Shown: positions 43,609 through 54,889 of the stretch, one piece after another
Numbering within the stretch: position 1 is the first letter of the stretch
Layout: the number at the start of each line of letters is the position of its first letter
From: Atherix ibis
Taxonomy: Eukaryota; Arthropoda; Insecta; Diptera; Athericidae
Direction of reading: 5' to 3'
Length of the DNA stretch: 64,000 nucleotides
NCBI GenBank assembly: GCA_958298945.1
Contig: OY282609.1
Location: 31,531,212-31,595,211 of the forward strand
Translations under genes and position numbers: made by a program
Notes under the pieces: model-generated
The model's input: the letters and a program-made list of their open reading frames with translations, nothing else
Databases searched by the model: none
Told to the model about the DNA's origin: nothing

Positions 43609-44796
43609 TATGTTGTTGTAAAAATTTCTGAATGATTTAAATTTTTCCGAATGAATCGGAAATTCTTAATTTTCACATCAACTCCCTCGCACGCGTTGTC
43701 TATGAAATAACCTAAACAAGTCAATTTTTATTTTTATGGGTATTTTCATTAATATTCAAAACCAAAAATTGTTATATCCTTGAACAGTGGCGATTCGCAG
43801 AGGGCATATCCTTCAACGGTTGGGTAGCTTTTGGCGAATAAAATTTGGCGTCAGCTCAATAGTCGCAATAAAAGTCCACTGTTACAAAAACGAACCGGGG
43901 ACGGACTTGACTGGGCAAATAGAATTTGCGAAAATGATTTTGGTTAAACCTTTTTTTCTCTAAATGATGTCATAAATGGATTGTATATGGAAAACTTTTT
44001 GTCTGTCTACAGCATAGGCAATTCGTCCTTTTGAAGGACATGCAAAATTATTATTCCCATTATAGTATCATCGATGCATGAAATTTGTTGATAATTTGCC
44101 AAAAGACTATAATTTCAATATACTCGTACGATAGCAAAATAAAAATGTTGGCAAATAATTTGTACATGGGAAAATTATTCGAGGACATATACGTCCTGTT
44201 ATCGGTTGATTTTTTGTTGTTGATTTTGGGTTTTTTTTGTAATTAAATTTCTGAATTTAGTGAGGAGAAATTCTTCTAAAATATTGCATAATAGCGTGTC
44301 GGCAGATTTTTTATTTAAGTAGCTCATCTTAAAATAAATTTTAGTGAAAGTTCTGTATTGTGGCGCGCAGAACTAATATTTACTACTTAAGAAAAAAGTG
44401 ATGTTACGGCAACCTTGGCATTTTTCATTGAACCAAACATGCCATGGAAAGTTAAAACAACGGATAACGAGAGATATTATCTGGTCAAGGCTCCTCTACA
44501 TGTCCGTACATTTTTGGCCGGATTCCCATCTAAAATTATCATCCTTCCTTCTTTGTAAATTCTTATTCAATTTCCTATTTTTTTTTGTATTATGTAAAAT
44601 CAAACTTTGGCCATAAATTATTTAAATTTTCCTCACCTTGCACAATAATAACGTAAGTTTCTCCTCAAGCGCATTCCAATCATTTTATCGTTTCCTAAAT
44701 AAACCAGAGTCTCTATTATCATTCCTTGACTTAACATTTAAAAATTGACAGAGAAAAATTTGAAAAATTCGGAAATTTTTGATACACACAATATTA
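43609..44796. other. AT-rich DNA, nothing recognised
   Basis: No motif, element end or RNA gene recognised. The open frame 44398-44616 has no family signature. Confidence 0.5.
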
Positions 44797-45521
44797 CGAG
44801 GGTTGTATGGTTAATATCTGGCCTTAGCAATAGATTCTACGTATAAATATGAGAAAAATAACTCTTTCGTAAATTAAATCTTTCACAAAATTCTTGGCAA
44901 ATTTTCAAGGTGCTCCGTTGTTTAGTTTCCGACTGGTATTCATTTTAAGTGAACAGCTTTTGTTTAATTTAATAACAATCGGGAAACACGTGATGAAGTA
45001 TTTTGTTTTTGAAAAAGAAAACGAATTATGAGATTATATAGCGGAACTCAGAGAAGTTTATTGGGACTCTGCACCTTCGTTATGGACCATAAAAATATTT
45101 GACAGCTGAATATAAATGCGGCTGGTATAATCCAAATAACATCCAGGTCGTCTCTAAGAGGTCATCAGAAATGATTAAAACAAATCCACGATTTATATTA
45201 ATCATTCTGATGACCTCTTATGTCATGGCCACAGTGTTTTTGGGATGCACGTAGCATAATCCACGTCGATTAACTTAAAAAGGGCAAAAGGATTAATGGC
45301 GAAATTGCTATGGCAAAAATCCATGAATAAGAATTTTTGAAGAAAACATATATTTTGAAGGGCTGAAAGGATCGTATTTTTTTGGATGGGACACAAATTA
45401 TAGAAAAGTATCGGAGCAAGTGTATTGCGCTTAAAAGACGTATTGTTGGAAGGCAAATGAATTTTACACATAAAAATGTTATTTTCTTATCAAGGCCAGG
45501 TATTAATCATACAACCCCTCG
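44797..45521 (+). mobile_element. non-autonomous mariner, 725 bp
   Basis: The left end CGAGGGTTGTATGGTTAATA then TCTGGCCTT matches, inverted, the right end CGAGGGGTTGTATGATTAAT then ACCTGGCCTT. TA lies at 44795-44796 and 45522-45523. Only about half the length of an autonomous mariner remains. The 5' leader and the last ~120 bp of the gene (a segment like YRSKCIALKRRIVG near 45400-45450, compare the usual WxKCIxLxGDYV) survive. It could only move if supplied with transposase. A partial copy is at 35975-36233. Confidence 0.85.
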
Positions 45522-46946
45522 TATGAGCTTTTGACCATCATCAAAACTACTTTAGTCGATAAATTATTAACAACAGCTCGCGATTCGGCCATTTTGAACT
45601 GAGTATATCTTTGGTCGTTACTCCATCTTGAATGTCTGCTTCCATAAATTTAGATCAGAGTAGATCTTTCTCATCCATACAGATCATGGATCTCAACATA
45701 ACATACCAAAAAAATCATTGTTGACGCGTTTACAAAGAGTTTGACAATTATTCTTCTAGGCAGGCGGCTACATTTTCGTCGAGTTAATACTAAATACATA
45801 CCGACTATCTTGAGCCAATCTTTCAAATTTCATAATTCAGTCAGTCTTAGAAAATTTTCCAAAATAGAAAAAAAGTAAATTTCCATTTCAGAACTAGCCA
45901 TAATTCTACTGTATTCATTAATCTTATAGTTTCTTAATGATTATTCTTATCGAAGAAACCTCCATGATATGGAATAACTTTTCAAGTGAAGTTCGCTTAG
46001 TTCTAACACTTAAAAAAACATTTTTTAAAATTGATTAAACAAACTAGTCTGTCCTCCCAACACGTCCCATAGTTGTGGTGAAGATGATCTCACCGATCAA
46101 CCCAATCTCAGGTTGATCTTTAAGGCATTTCTGTCTTTTTAAGATTCTAATTTTATTTATTTTATCAAGAATATTTTGGGCCGAAAATACCCTGTTTGGG
46201 TTCTTTGAGCGAACACTTTGCACTGCTTTTGACATGCTTGCTGACTAGTTTGTGGTGTTTTCCGGAGGGTTGGTCTTCACATCTACGTTTCTTTTATTTA
46301 TTTTTTCTACCTTGTTAACAATCTCTTTTAATTTGTCACCGATTTATACTTTTTTGATATTGGCAATGCTTCTACTTTCATTTTTTATTATTATCTTATG
46401 TAAGTATTAATTTGAGTATAATAAAAGCAATAATAGCAAGAGTAAAAATTCTTGTTATTATTAGTGCAGCTTTTAGATGAAAAGCCATTTCAGTTTGTAT
46501 ACTAATACTGCTTCCTGCCTGCCTCACTGATAATTTCTTCTTTCGAAGATGTGTCCCTCATATTGGAATTCAATACAGCAACAAAATGTACGTTAAAAAT
46601 ATGGCGATCCAGAAAAATACAAGCCTGAAAAAAGAAGCCTTCAGACGCATAGACACTCCCGACTTTAGGAAGATGAAGAAAATCAACGCAGACACTCCAC
46701 AGGAGGCAGAAAATCAGAGACAATGTCAGGAATACTTCACTGAGTCAGACTCGTCCACAGTTACACTTAAATTTACTTCTTCTATTAAAAAATACCTCAT
46801 ATCTGAAAAATAATAATAAAATATTTACTGTGAAATAATAATTTCCATAAAATAAAACGGCAAAATTCCAATTCTCATTTATACCAAAACAACCGATGAA
46901 AATGGCAACTTTAGAAAATTTCAATTTGGCAACTGCCATAAATACT
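45522..46946. other. unclassified DNA
   Basis: The open frames around 46044-46235 and 46586-46813 give no recognisable family. The second is Lys/Glu-rich and hydrophilic but short, with no supporting context. Confidence 0.4.
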
Positions 46947-47520
46947 ATATGAGAAGTTTCGGGGGATAATAATGACGCAGACAACTTCTCAGCACTCAGC
47001 GAAATGTATCATGATTCCTTAAAAACTGAAGACCGACCGAAATTGATAAAATTTATTTGGAGTGCTCTTCTGGTCAAAAAGGGCCAGAAGCAAAACGTTA
47101 ATTTTTATTTAATTTTGCTTTTGGTCAAAATTGGCCAGAATTCATTTTGCTTCTTGTTAAAAAGCGCTAGAAGCCAAACGGCCACAGAGGTGCAACCAAA
47201 TACCTTTATTGCGCTGAAGGACATATTTAAGAAAAATTTTCCAAACCCGCGCAATACAGCGATTAACCTGTCATAGATATTATATGAGAAGTTTCGGGGG
47301 ATAATAATGACGCTGGCAATTTCTTAGCACTCAGCGAAATGTATCATGATTCCTTAAAAGCTGAAGACCGCCCGAAATTGATAAAATTTATTTGGTGTGC
47401 TCTTCTGGTCAAAAAGGGCCAGAAGCAAAACGTTAATTTTTAATTAATTTTCCTTCTGGTTAAAATTGGCTAGAATTCATTTTGCTTCTTGTTAAAAAGC
47501 GCTAGAAGCAAACTGCGCTC
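46947..47520 (+). repeat. two ~235-bp direct repeats, 335-bp period
   Basis: Units start at 46948 and 47283 with ATGAGAAGTTTCGGGGGATA and share about 90 percent of bases through AAAAAGCGCTAGAAGC. Inside each unit lies a short inverted repeat, CTGGTCAAAAAGGGCCAG, and a weaker second one, TGGTCAAAATTGGCCA. The second unit ends just before the inverted repeat of the mariner at 47530. Confidence 0.85.
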
Positions 47521-47529
47521 AGGGACTTA

Positions 47530-48795
47530 CCACCCTGAGCAAAAAGTTCGTGGAACGATGGAAGTGTGGCGCTCCCATCATTCTGATTTGAGTTTTTTTT
47601 TTGTTAAGTTGGTACATCTGTTGTTGATATTCCCTCTAAATTTGCAAAAGTTACGTAGCCAAGAGTACATCTATCTCTGTGTGTGTTGGCGATTTTGTAC
47701 AATTTTAGAAATGGATTTAAATTTGCAACAATAAACTTGTTTTAAATTTTGCTTAAAAAACGGATTTAATGGTACGCGAACGTTGGTTATGTTGAAAAAG
47801 TGTTTCGGTAACGATTCTCTAAAGAAGACGGTCGTTTACCAGTGGCACGAGCGGTTCAAAAGTGGTCGTGAGTCAATCGAAGATGATGACATACCATCGA
47901 CATCGAAAACCGACGAAAACATTGATTAAGTAAAAGAAATGTTGGTCAATAACCGCAAATTAACCATCAGAGAAATAGCGGAGGACTTGAACATTGCCTA
48001 TGGATCCGTCCAAGACATTTTGGTTAATGATTTGGGTTTCCGCTGTGTAGCAGCAAAGTTGGTGCCAAAATACCTCAATTTGATGCAAAAAAGAGACCGT
48101 GTTGATGCCGCAAAAGACATGATTTTCGAGGCTGAATCCGATCCCACATTCATCAAAAGGATCATTACTGGAGACCAGACGTGGGTTTATGAGTACGACA
48201 CGCAATCCAGACATCAGGCAAGTGAATGGTGTTCACCAAATGAGCCGAGACCAAGAAAACCACGTCGTTTTCAGTCAAAAAAGAAAGCAATGCTCACGGT
48301 TTTCATGGATTACAACGCTGTAGTGCGTCATGAATTTTTGCCAGAAGGCCGGACAGTAAACAAAGAGTATTATTTGGGAAATTCGCCGAAAGATACCAGA
48401 AATGTGGGCAGAAAACTCGTGGATTTTGCACCATGATTACGCACCGTCGTACAGTGCTATCATTATTCGTAATTTTTTGACGAAATACCATCCAACAACC
48501 ACCGAATTCACCTGATTTGGCTCCCTGTGACTTCTTTCTGTTCAATCGAGTTAAAAAAACCATTACGGGGAACGCGTTTCAACAGCCGAGAGGAAGTAAT
48601 GGAAAAATCGCAGGAAGCACTGATGGACATACCGAAAACCGAATATAAAAAATTATTCGAGGATTAATTCAAGCTTTGGCATAAGTGTGTTAAAGTCGAT
48701 GGGGATTATTTTGAAGGGGACAATATAGATTTAGATGAATAAACTTGTATTTTTAATTTTCTGAATAAATTCCGGTAACTTTTTGATCAAGGTGG
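47530..48795 (+). mobile_element. mariner, full length, both ends
   Basis: The left end is CCACCCTGAGCAAAAAGTT; the right end, inverted, CCACCTTGATCAAAAAGTT. TA lies at 47528-47529 and 48796-48797. The length is 1,266 bp. It is the only member of its lineage seen in the window. Confidence 0.9.
47750..48742 (+). pseudogene. mariner transposase, several breaks
   Basis: The start codon region is damaged. Readable order: MLKKCFGNDSLKKTVVYQWH then ERFKSGRESIEDDD (first helix-turn-helix), a TAA at 47927-47929, EMLVNNRKLTIREIAEDLNI (second), YLNLMQKRDRVDAAKDM, IITGDQTWVYEYDTQS (first Asp), KKKAMLTVFMDYNAVVRHEF then LPEGRTVNKEYYLGN. From 48390 the frame is lost through the second- and third-Asp region (LHHDYAPSYSA and NSPDLAPCDFFLF in pieces). 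The C-terminus ends VDGDYFEGDNIDLDE at 48742. It resembles the branch of the GAGGTCTGTTC family but has different ends. Confidence 0.87.
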
Positions 48796-49736
48796 TATTT
48801 AAGAATAATTTCCAAACCAAATTAGCAGCACTAAGACAAGGGCAATTTCCATATAGAGAATGTTGAAAAAAGTGTACCTAATGGACTTAGGAGAAGGTTA
48901 AGATAAATTATAATTTGGCGTTAAATAAATACGTTTAATAGATAAATAAATTATGAGTTGCAGGAAATCATCAATGCTGCAATGGAAATGCAAGAGGCCA
49001 TAACCCTAGCGATGGAAATCGAAACTAATAATATCCATGAGAACGGGGGAAAATTCATAAATAGAAGCAGTAATTACTTTAGTTCTAATAATAATAATAA
49101 TAATACGAATAAAAGTTAATAATTGTAATTTAAAAAAAGAACATCGAAAGAGCTTTTTAATTTGACTGAAATTTCCAAAAAATATTAAAATAAATTTCAT
49201 TCCAATTCCATGGCTCGATTACATGTGAAATTATTCGTTATAATTGGCAAGTTGGAGAACATGACACCGTGATTATCCTTGCAATTATAAAAACGAGAAT
49301 CCTCTGATAATCACGTACGAACGAACCAACGAACGCCGCCAACATAACATATAATTTCAATTCCATTTAATTATCACTCTTGTAAATATGGCTGTTACGT
49401 GTTTTGTTGTAGATACAATTTTTTTTTGTTGTTAAATATTAATAAAGAAAAAATTCCATAAAATTTAATAAAATTTCCATAATTCGGAAGCACTTTTATC
49501 AGTAATTGAAGGTTTGTTGTTTGCTGTTCGTTCGGTGTTCGTATGAGCACTTTTTGGCAATCCGGAAAATGTAAAATTTTTTAAAAATTATCTGTAAAAG
49601 TATTCGAGACCAACCCACACGAAATTATCAGAGGGGGGCTCCTCTAAAGAATTTTCGGTTTTTTTTATGGAGTATTTTCCTTGGAGAAGATTCGGTCTGA
49701 AGCAGATAAGTTTTACTAATTTTAATTTGGTTACTT
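48796..49736. other. AT-rich DNA, nothing recognised
   Basis: No feature recognised. It contains short ATT/AAT runs near 49085-49110. Confidence 0.5.
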
Positions 49737-50445
49737 ACTTGTCTCTGTAACTATTAATTTTTCTGTATGGAATATGATTTCGGTCAAATGCTGCCCGCCT
49801 CTGGCAAAGGCGATCTCTTCTAAGCACATTTTTCATAATATTTTCGCACACTTCTGGTGTTATTTCAGCAATTTCGTTGTGAATGTTGCCCTTAAGCATC
49901 GAGGTTAGTGCATACCTTTTCCATATAAAGAATTGGGCAGGGCGGCTTTTATCAGGGGATTATGGCGGTCAGTCGTTATCACCACTAGTTTGACATTATT
50001 CGCAGTCGGGGAAAATTTCTCTCAAAATTTGCATTGTAGCATGAGCTGTGTGTGATGTGGCACCGTATTATTGGAACCACATGTTCTATAGGCCTAATTG
50101 ATCCAAATCGGACAGAATAAAGTTTTCCAACATATCCCGATAGCGGTCATCTGTAATTTTACAACATTGCCTCCAGCATCCTCAAAGAAATATGGGCCAA
50201 TGATGCTGCCGGCCGAAATGCCGCACCATACAGTAACTCTATGAGGGTGAAGTGGTCTTTGGTGTATTAGTTGAGGGTTTTTAGTGCCCCAGTAGTGGCT
50301 ATTTTGTTTATTATCAACAGTTAAGGGCTTTCAGAAAAAATTATGGTCGTCTATACCGAGTTGTAAGACTGGAGCACTCCAGTCTTGCATGCCGTTCATA
50401 GTTATTTGCCTGCAGCTGTTGTGTCAATTGAATTTTATACTGTTA
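49737..50445 (-). pseudogene. DD41D element fragment without ends
   Basis: On the minus strand it matches the element at 33315-34294: a segment equivalent to LDTTAAGK, MNGMQDWSAPVLQLGIDD and the first-Asp region, RVTVWCGISAGSIIGPYFFE, MLEAML, the second-Asp region ENMWFQ-GATSHTAHATMQ, the tail MLKGNIHNEIAEITPEVCEN then IMKNVLRRDRL. Frameshifts abound and no inverted repeats were found. At 50446 it passes directly into the 12-bp minisatellite. Confidence 0.8.
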
Positions 50446-50955
50446 AGAAAGTAAATTTTTGTTGAGAATTTTCCTGCTAGATTTACTGCTAGTTTTCATG
50501 CTAGATTTAATGCTAGGTTTCGTGTTATATTTCGTGTTAGATTTAATGCTAGTTTTCGTGCTAGATTTCGTACTAGATTTAATGCTAGTTTTCGTGCTAG
50601 ATTTCTTGCTAGATTTGCTGGTAGATTTGCAGGTAGATTTGCTGCTAGTTTTCATGCTAGAATTGCTGCTAGTTTTCGTGCTAGATTTAATGCTAGTTTT
50701 CGTGTTATATTTCGTGCTAGATTTAATGCTAGTTTTCGTTCTAGATTTTGTACTAGATTTAATGCTAGTTTTCGTGCTAGATTTCTTGCTAGATTTGCTG
50801 CTAGCTTTGGTGCTAGTTTTCGTGCTAGAATTGCTGCTAGTTTTCATGCTAGATTTGCTGCTAATTTTCGTGCTAGAAGTGCTACTAGTGTTCATTCTAG
50901 ATTTGCTACTAGTTTTCATGCTAGATTTGCTGCCAGTTTTAATGCTATTTTTCAT
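50446..50955 (-). repeat. 12-bp minisatellite block, related to 23.9 and 25.7 kb
   Basis: About 40 units of GCTAGTTTTCRTG and GCTAGATTTGCTG type; on the minus strand these read AAAACTAGCAGC and AAATCTAGCATG, the same unit as at 23900-24050 and 25626-25872. Orientation is opposite to those blocks. The open frames on both strands (Lys/Thr/Ser and Leu/Val/Phe repeats) come from the period being a multiple of three. Confidence 0.92.
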
Positions 50956-51629
50956 TTAAAAAAGTAAACCAATATTCTATTTATTAACAAAGCCAACCAA
51001 GTCGAAGTGCGCTTCGACTCTCATAATAGCAAAGGTGAGATGGCTAGGACATATCCTAAAAGGTGTCCACAGAAAGAATCTTTTCTGGCAACCCAGTGCA
51101 AAGAGTAAACCACTCCTCAGCTAAAAGAGGCGAAACCTCAATAGAGTCTGTGTTAGGAAAGAGTGGGTGAAAGCCATCAACAAAGGCATTTGATTGCATA
51201 TTTTCAACAAGGCCCAAACTCAACAAAAGGGAAACTTTTCTTAAAAAAATATAAACAAAAAAGTTTTTCTTCCTTTTTATTATATGCCGATATAATTTCA
51301 AATTCTTCCACAAAAATTTAGTTTTCTTTTCTTGTTAGATGGTTTAAGAATGACAAATCTTAGCTTTTTTTAAGCTGCATCGGTTTAAAGCTGGCATTTT
51401 ATAGTAAAAACTTGTAATTTATTAATTCAAATTTAAGTGAAATTTCTGAAAAATTCACTATGATTCGTTGTGAGGCAATTTGCGCTGTTTAGGGTTGAGA
51501 TATGTGATCAAAAGCAAAAGCCAAAGGGCAGTTGGGCTGTTTTTGATTTAGAAATTTCGATGTCAAAGATGCTCTGCACTTGTCGACCAATCACAGAAAA
51601 AATTGTGTGATTGTAAGCAAAGATGCTCT
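50956..51629. other. unclassified DNA
   Basis: No feature recognised. 51000-51190 is somewhat GC-richer but without motifs. Confidence 0.4.
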
Positions 51630-52022
51630 GAGTTTTTCAACTTGCGCATAACTTCCACGTAATATTTCTTATTGACCGTTCTACCCTGTGGCAAGAACTT
51701 ATGATGCACTACGCCCCTGCAATCGAAGAAAACTGTAAGCAAAACCTTCACATTCGACCGAACTTGGTGCTTTTTTCGGTCTTGGCTCATGCGGCAGCTT
51801 CCATTGGGATGATTGAGCTTGGTTTCCACGTCATAACAATAAACCCATGATTCGTCACCAGTTATTTGGGTCATCGCGGACAGAGTCCAACAGCTTCTTA
51901 ACAATGTTAATGTGATGCTGTTTTTGGTAGAAATTGAGCAAAAATCGAAGATGAGCCAAAACACGTGCAAAGCAAAGCAGCTGTTAAAAATTAACTGAAC
52001 ATTCAAAATGGCCGCACTTGCC
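51630..52022 (-). pseudogene. GAGGTCTGTTC-family mariner fragment, fused to a Mos1-like element
   Basis: It covers the 5' leader (CAGTTAATTTTTAACAGCTG type, near 51985) and the region ITGDESWVYCYDVETK (first Asp), then VKVLLTVFFDCRGVVHHKFL and PQGRTVNKKYYVEVMRKLK. Both ends of the element are absent. The right edge, AAAATGGCCGCACTTG, joins at about 52022 to the Mos1-like fragment in the same orientation. Confidence 0.82.
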
Positions 52023-52912
52023 AGCGGGGTGGGATAGCACCTCTTAGTTGAGTGTCTCCAAGTAGTTTCGGACCATTTTTGACGTGTGTGATGGTGCGTT
52101 GTCGTGGAGGAAAATCAGCTTGTCATGTCTTTGTTGTTAATCCGTCCTTTTTTCACGCAGAGTACGGTGCAATTTGATCAGCTGTTGGTGGTAGCGGTGG
52201 GCATTGACAGTTTCACCAGGTTTCAATATCTCATAGTAGACGATACCCTGCTGATCCCACCAAACGCACAGCATCGTCTTCCATCCGAAGCGATTTGGTC
52301 TTGGGGAAGATGATGGTTGGCTGGGATCAACCCACGATTTCTTGCGTTAAGGATTCTCGAAATATATTCACTTTTCATCGCTTGTCACAATCTGATGCAG
52401 GAACGACTTTCTTTCTTGTCTAGCGAGCAAGATTTCGCATGTGTTTTGGCGTCGCTCCATCTGCCTATCGTTCAATTCATGCGGCACCCATTTTGCGATC
52501 TTTTCAATCTTCTCCATGGCACGCAGACGTATGGAAATGGCTGGTTGAGTAACACCCAAATGCTGCGCGAGCATTTCTTGCGATTGGGTATCGTCTTCGT
52601 CAAAATTGCCGTCTTTGAAGCGACGAAACTAATCTCGGCACATTGTTTCCGATAGCCACTGTCACCATAGGCCGTCATAAGCATTCGATGCAATTCGGCA
52701 GTCGATTTCTTCAAATTGAAGCAGAAAAGCAGAACTTCCCGCATATGCTCTTTTTCTGGCACAAAACCAAAGGAAAAATTGCTGACAATGTGCACTGATT
52801 AATATTGACAGATGTCAAACTCATAAAAAAAAGTATGGCGTGGCCATGGTAGCTTAATACGCTTACTCACGCCATCTATGACCAAACAGCGGATTTAAGT
52901 TTATACACCTGG
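52023..52912 (-). mobile_element. Mos1-like mariner, left end lost
   Basis: The right end is intact: GCGGATTTAAGTTTATACAC then CTGG before TA at 52913-52914. The left end, carrying the transposase C-terminus and inverted repeat, is missing and replaced by the fragment at 51630-52022. The coding region is recognisable throughout. Confidence 0.88.
52100..52770 (-). pseudogene. Mos1-like transposase, broken
   Basis: From the N-terminus: FVPEKEHMREVLLFCFNLKK, STAELHRMLMTAYGDSG, then a deletion; DDTQSQEMLAQHLGVTQPAI and SIRLRAMEKIEKIAKWVPHE (second helix-turn-helix and linker), NDRQMERRQNTCEILLARQE, FLHQIVTSDEK (first Asp). Then KTMLCVWWDQQGIVYYEILK and KLIFLHDNAPSHTSK-type sequence (second Asp). 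The C-terminal third is missing. The start codon context is lost by a deletion near 52765. Confidence 0.85.
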
Positions 52913-52914
52913 TA

Positions 52915-53629
52915 TACTCAACATCCGACAATCTAGTGTTAAAAGAGAGACCTGTGGTGAAAACATTTGTCAAACAAATATTCGTCCAGAAAAACCGCAG
53001 AAGTTCTACATTGACGAAATTACAGTGGCAGAAGATATGTTTTCGGTCACGTGTGCTCGACAGCTGGGCAATATGTGCGCACCTCTTTAGAATATCGTTT
53101 TTATCCATCATAAACTTAAAAATATTGAGGAAAATTAATGAAAACCCAAATAACAACCAAACCAAAATAATGGAGACTTTTTTCTAGACTAACTTTTCTG
53201 AGGGTTTGTCCTTATTCCGGCCTTGCTGGGCTTCTTCGTAGAATACATCATCTGTTAGGCAGTATCCAAATATGTATGAATTAAGCACAAATTACTATAC
53301 ACACCCTCCAACAAAAATCGCCATAATATTTACTATTCCAAATTTATAAGAAAATAAATCGTTTTTATGACACTTTAAATATACTTTTTTGGGCTCTTTA
53401 GCAAATGGGAACTTTTGTCGTCTGTAAATTTTCCTCTTTTTTGAAAGAACAAAAGCCAAACAAAAGCGAATAACTCGAATCCATTCTAAAAAGGTAACAA
53501 AATGGAAATTTACCTTCATTCAAGAATGGTGAGTGAGGGTAGGTGGTGTGTACCACACTCGAAGAGTTTAAAACGTAAACGGTTGGGTTTTTTGTCTTCT
53601 GAGATTGCAATCAATAAATTTTAAGAATA
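52915..53629. other. unclassified DNA
   Basis: The open frames on both strands (for example 52863-53165 and 52936-53187) are short and overlap each other without motifs. Confidence 0.4.
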
Positions 53630-54887
53630 CGTAGGCTACTATATATATTTCTGGCCTAGGCAACACTAAGTGTTGCCAGGTGCGATCTGACATTTCCATT
53701 GGAAAGTTTGACATTTTTTAGCATAAACGTACTCAGAACGTTTTGACGTACGACTATCATTTGTGTTGTTTACAGTGACTTGAAAAAATCAATTTGGCAA
53801 AAAAATGGAATTAACTCGTGAACATTTTCGTGCGATCATTTTTCACAACTTTCGACGTGGATTATCACGACAAGAGTGCATCGATGAACTTAAATCTTTG
53901 TATGGCTATGAAGCACCATCCTATAGCACTGTGAAAAACTGGTACAACGAATTCAATCGTGGCCGACGCTCGCTCAAAGACGAATTCCGTGAAGGTCGTC
54001 CAAAAACAGCCGTTGTTCCAGAAAACATCGATGCCGTACGTGAACTGATAATGCAAGACCGTCATGTGACATACCGTGAGATAGAGGCATGCCTAGGCAT
54101 TTCTCCCACCAGCATACATTCGATATTGCATGAACACCTGGCCGTAAAAAAGGTTTGTTCTCGTTGGATCCCGCACAATTTGACAATCGCTCAAAAAAAG
54201 GCTCGTGTGGATTGGTGTAAAGAAATGCTGAAAAAATACGATCGCGGTGCTTCAAAAGACGTTTATAAGATCGTCACAGGTGACGAATCATGGATCTATG
54301 CGTATGAGCCCGAAACAAAACAGCAATCGACCGTGTGGGTCTTCCAAGACGAGTCAAATCCAACGAAAGTTGTTCGTGGAAGAAGCACTTCGAAGCAAAT
54401 GGTTGCTTGTTTCTTTGGCAAAACTGGTCATGTGGCGACTGTTCCGCTTGTGCAACGTAGGACGGTCAATTCTGAGTGGTACACCACCATTTGTTTGCCT
54501 GAAGTCTTCGGAGAAATTCGAAAAACGAACAAGAGAAGCACAATCATTGTGCACCATGACAATGCGAGCTCTCACACATCGGCTCAAACCAGCGCCTTTT
54601 TGACCGGACAAAACGTCGAATTGATGGGTCATCCTCCGTACAGCCCTGACTTGGCACCCAATGACTTCTTTTTATTCCCACACATCAAGAAAAAAATGCG
54701 TGGTCAACGAAACCATGTTTTGGAGGTGTCTCAATCGGAGTGGAAAAAGTGCTTCGAAAATTGGTTTGAGCGCATGCAAAAGTGTATAAATCTTGATGGA
54801 GAATATTTTGAAAAACAATAAAACCTTTTTCGTTGATAAATATTCGCATTTTCATTATTAGGCCAGAAATATATATAGTAGCCCACG
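53630..54887 (+). mobile_element. mariner with intact transposase and matched ends
   Basis: The left end CGTAGGCTACTATATATATT then TCTGGCC and the inverted right end CGTGGGCTACTATATATATT then TCTGGCC differ at one base in 27. TA lies at 53628-53629 and 54888-54889. The length is 1,258 bp. It has everything an autonomous mariner needs in outline: paired ends, target duplication, a leader, one open frame and a short tail. No other copy was seen in the window. Confidence 0.96.
53805..54821 (+). CDS. mariner transposase, complete open frame (338 aa)
   Basis: The product would act in the nucleus, binding the element's inverted repeats and moving it by cut-and-paste at TA sites. DNA-binding half: first helix-turn-helix about residues 8-55 (IIFHNFRRGLSRQECIDELK, then VKNWYNEFNRGRRSL), GRPK at 64-67, second helix-turn-helix 88-115 (TYREIEACLGISPTSIHSIL), linker WIPHNL 121-126. 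Catalytic Asp residues: D160 (VTGDESW), D252 (HHDNASSH) and D287 (PPYSPDLAPNDFFLF), with 34 residues between the last two. Related proteins are about 345-350 residues. Here RGQR (299-302) runs straight into NHVLEVSQSEW, suggesting an in-frame loss of about a dozen residues after the last Asp. The start is the first ATG after the leader and fits the family N-terminus. AATAAA overlaps the stop. Activity is unproven. Confidence 0.95.
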   Translation: MELTREHFRAIIFHNFRRGLSRQECIDELKSLYGYEAPSYSTVKNWYNEFNRGRRSLKDEFREGRPKTAVVPENIDAVRELIMQDRHVTYREIEACLGISPTSIHSILHEHLAVKKVCSRWIPHNLTIAQKKARVDWCKEMLKKYDRGASKDVYKIVTGDESWIYAYEPETKQQSTVWVFQDESNPTKVVRGRSTSKQMVACFFGKTGHVATVPLVQRRTVNSEWYTTICLPEVFGEIRKTNKRSTIIVHHDNASSHTSAQTSAFLTGQNVELMGHPPYSPDLAPNDFFLFPHIKKKMRGQRNHVLEVSQSEWKKCFENWFERMQKCINLDGEYFEKQ

Positions 54888-54889
54888 TA

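Noticed and set aside
50443..50959. Lys/Thr/Ser-rich and Leu/Val/Phe-rich open frames of ~170 residues
   Set aside because: Produced by a 12-bp minisatellite whose period is a multiple of three; both strands are open in the same way.
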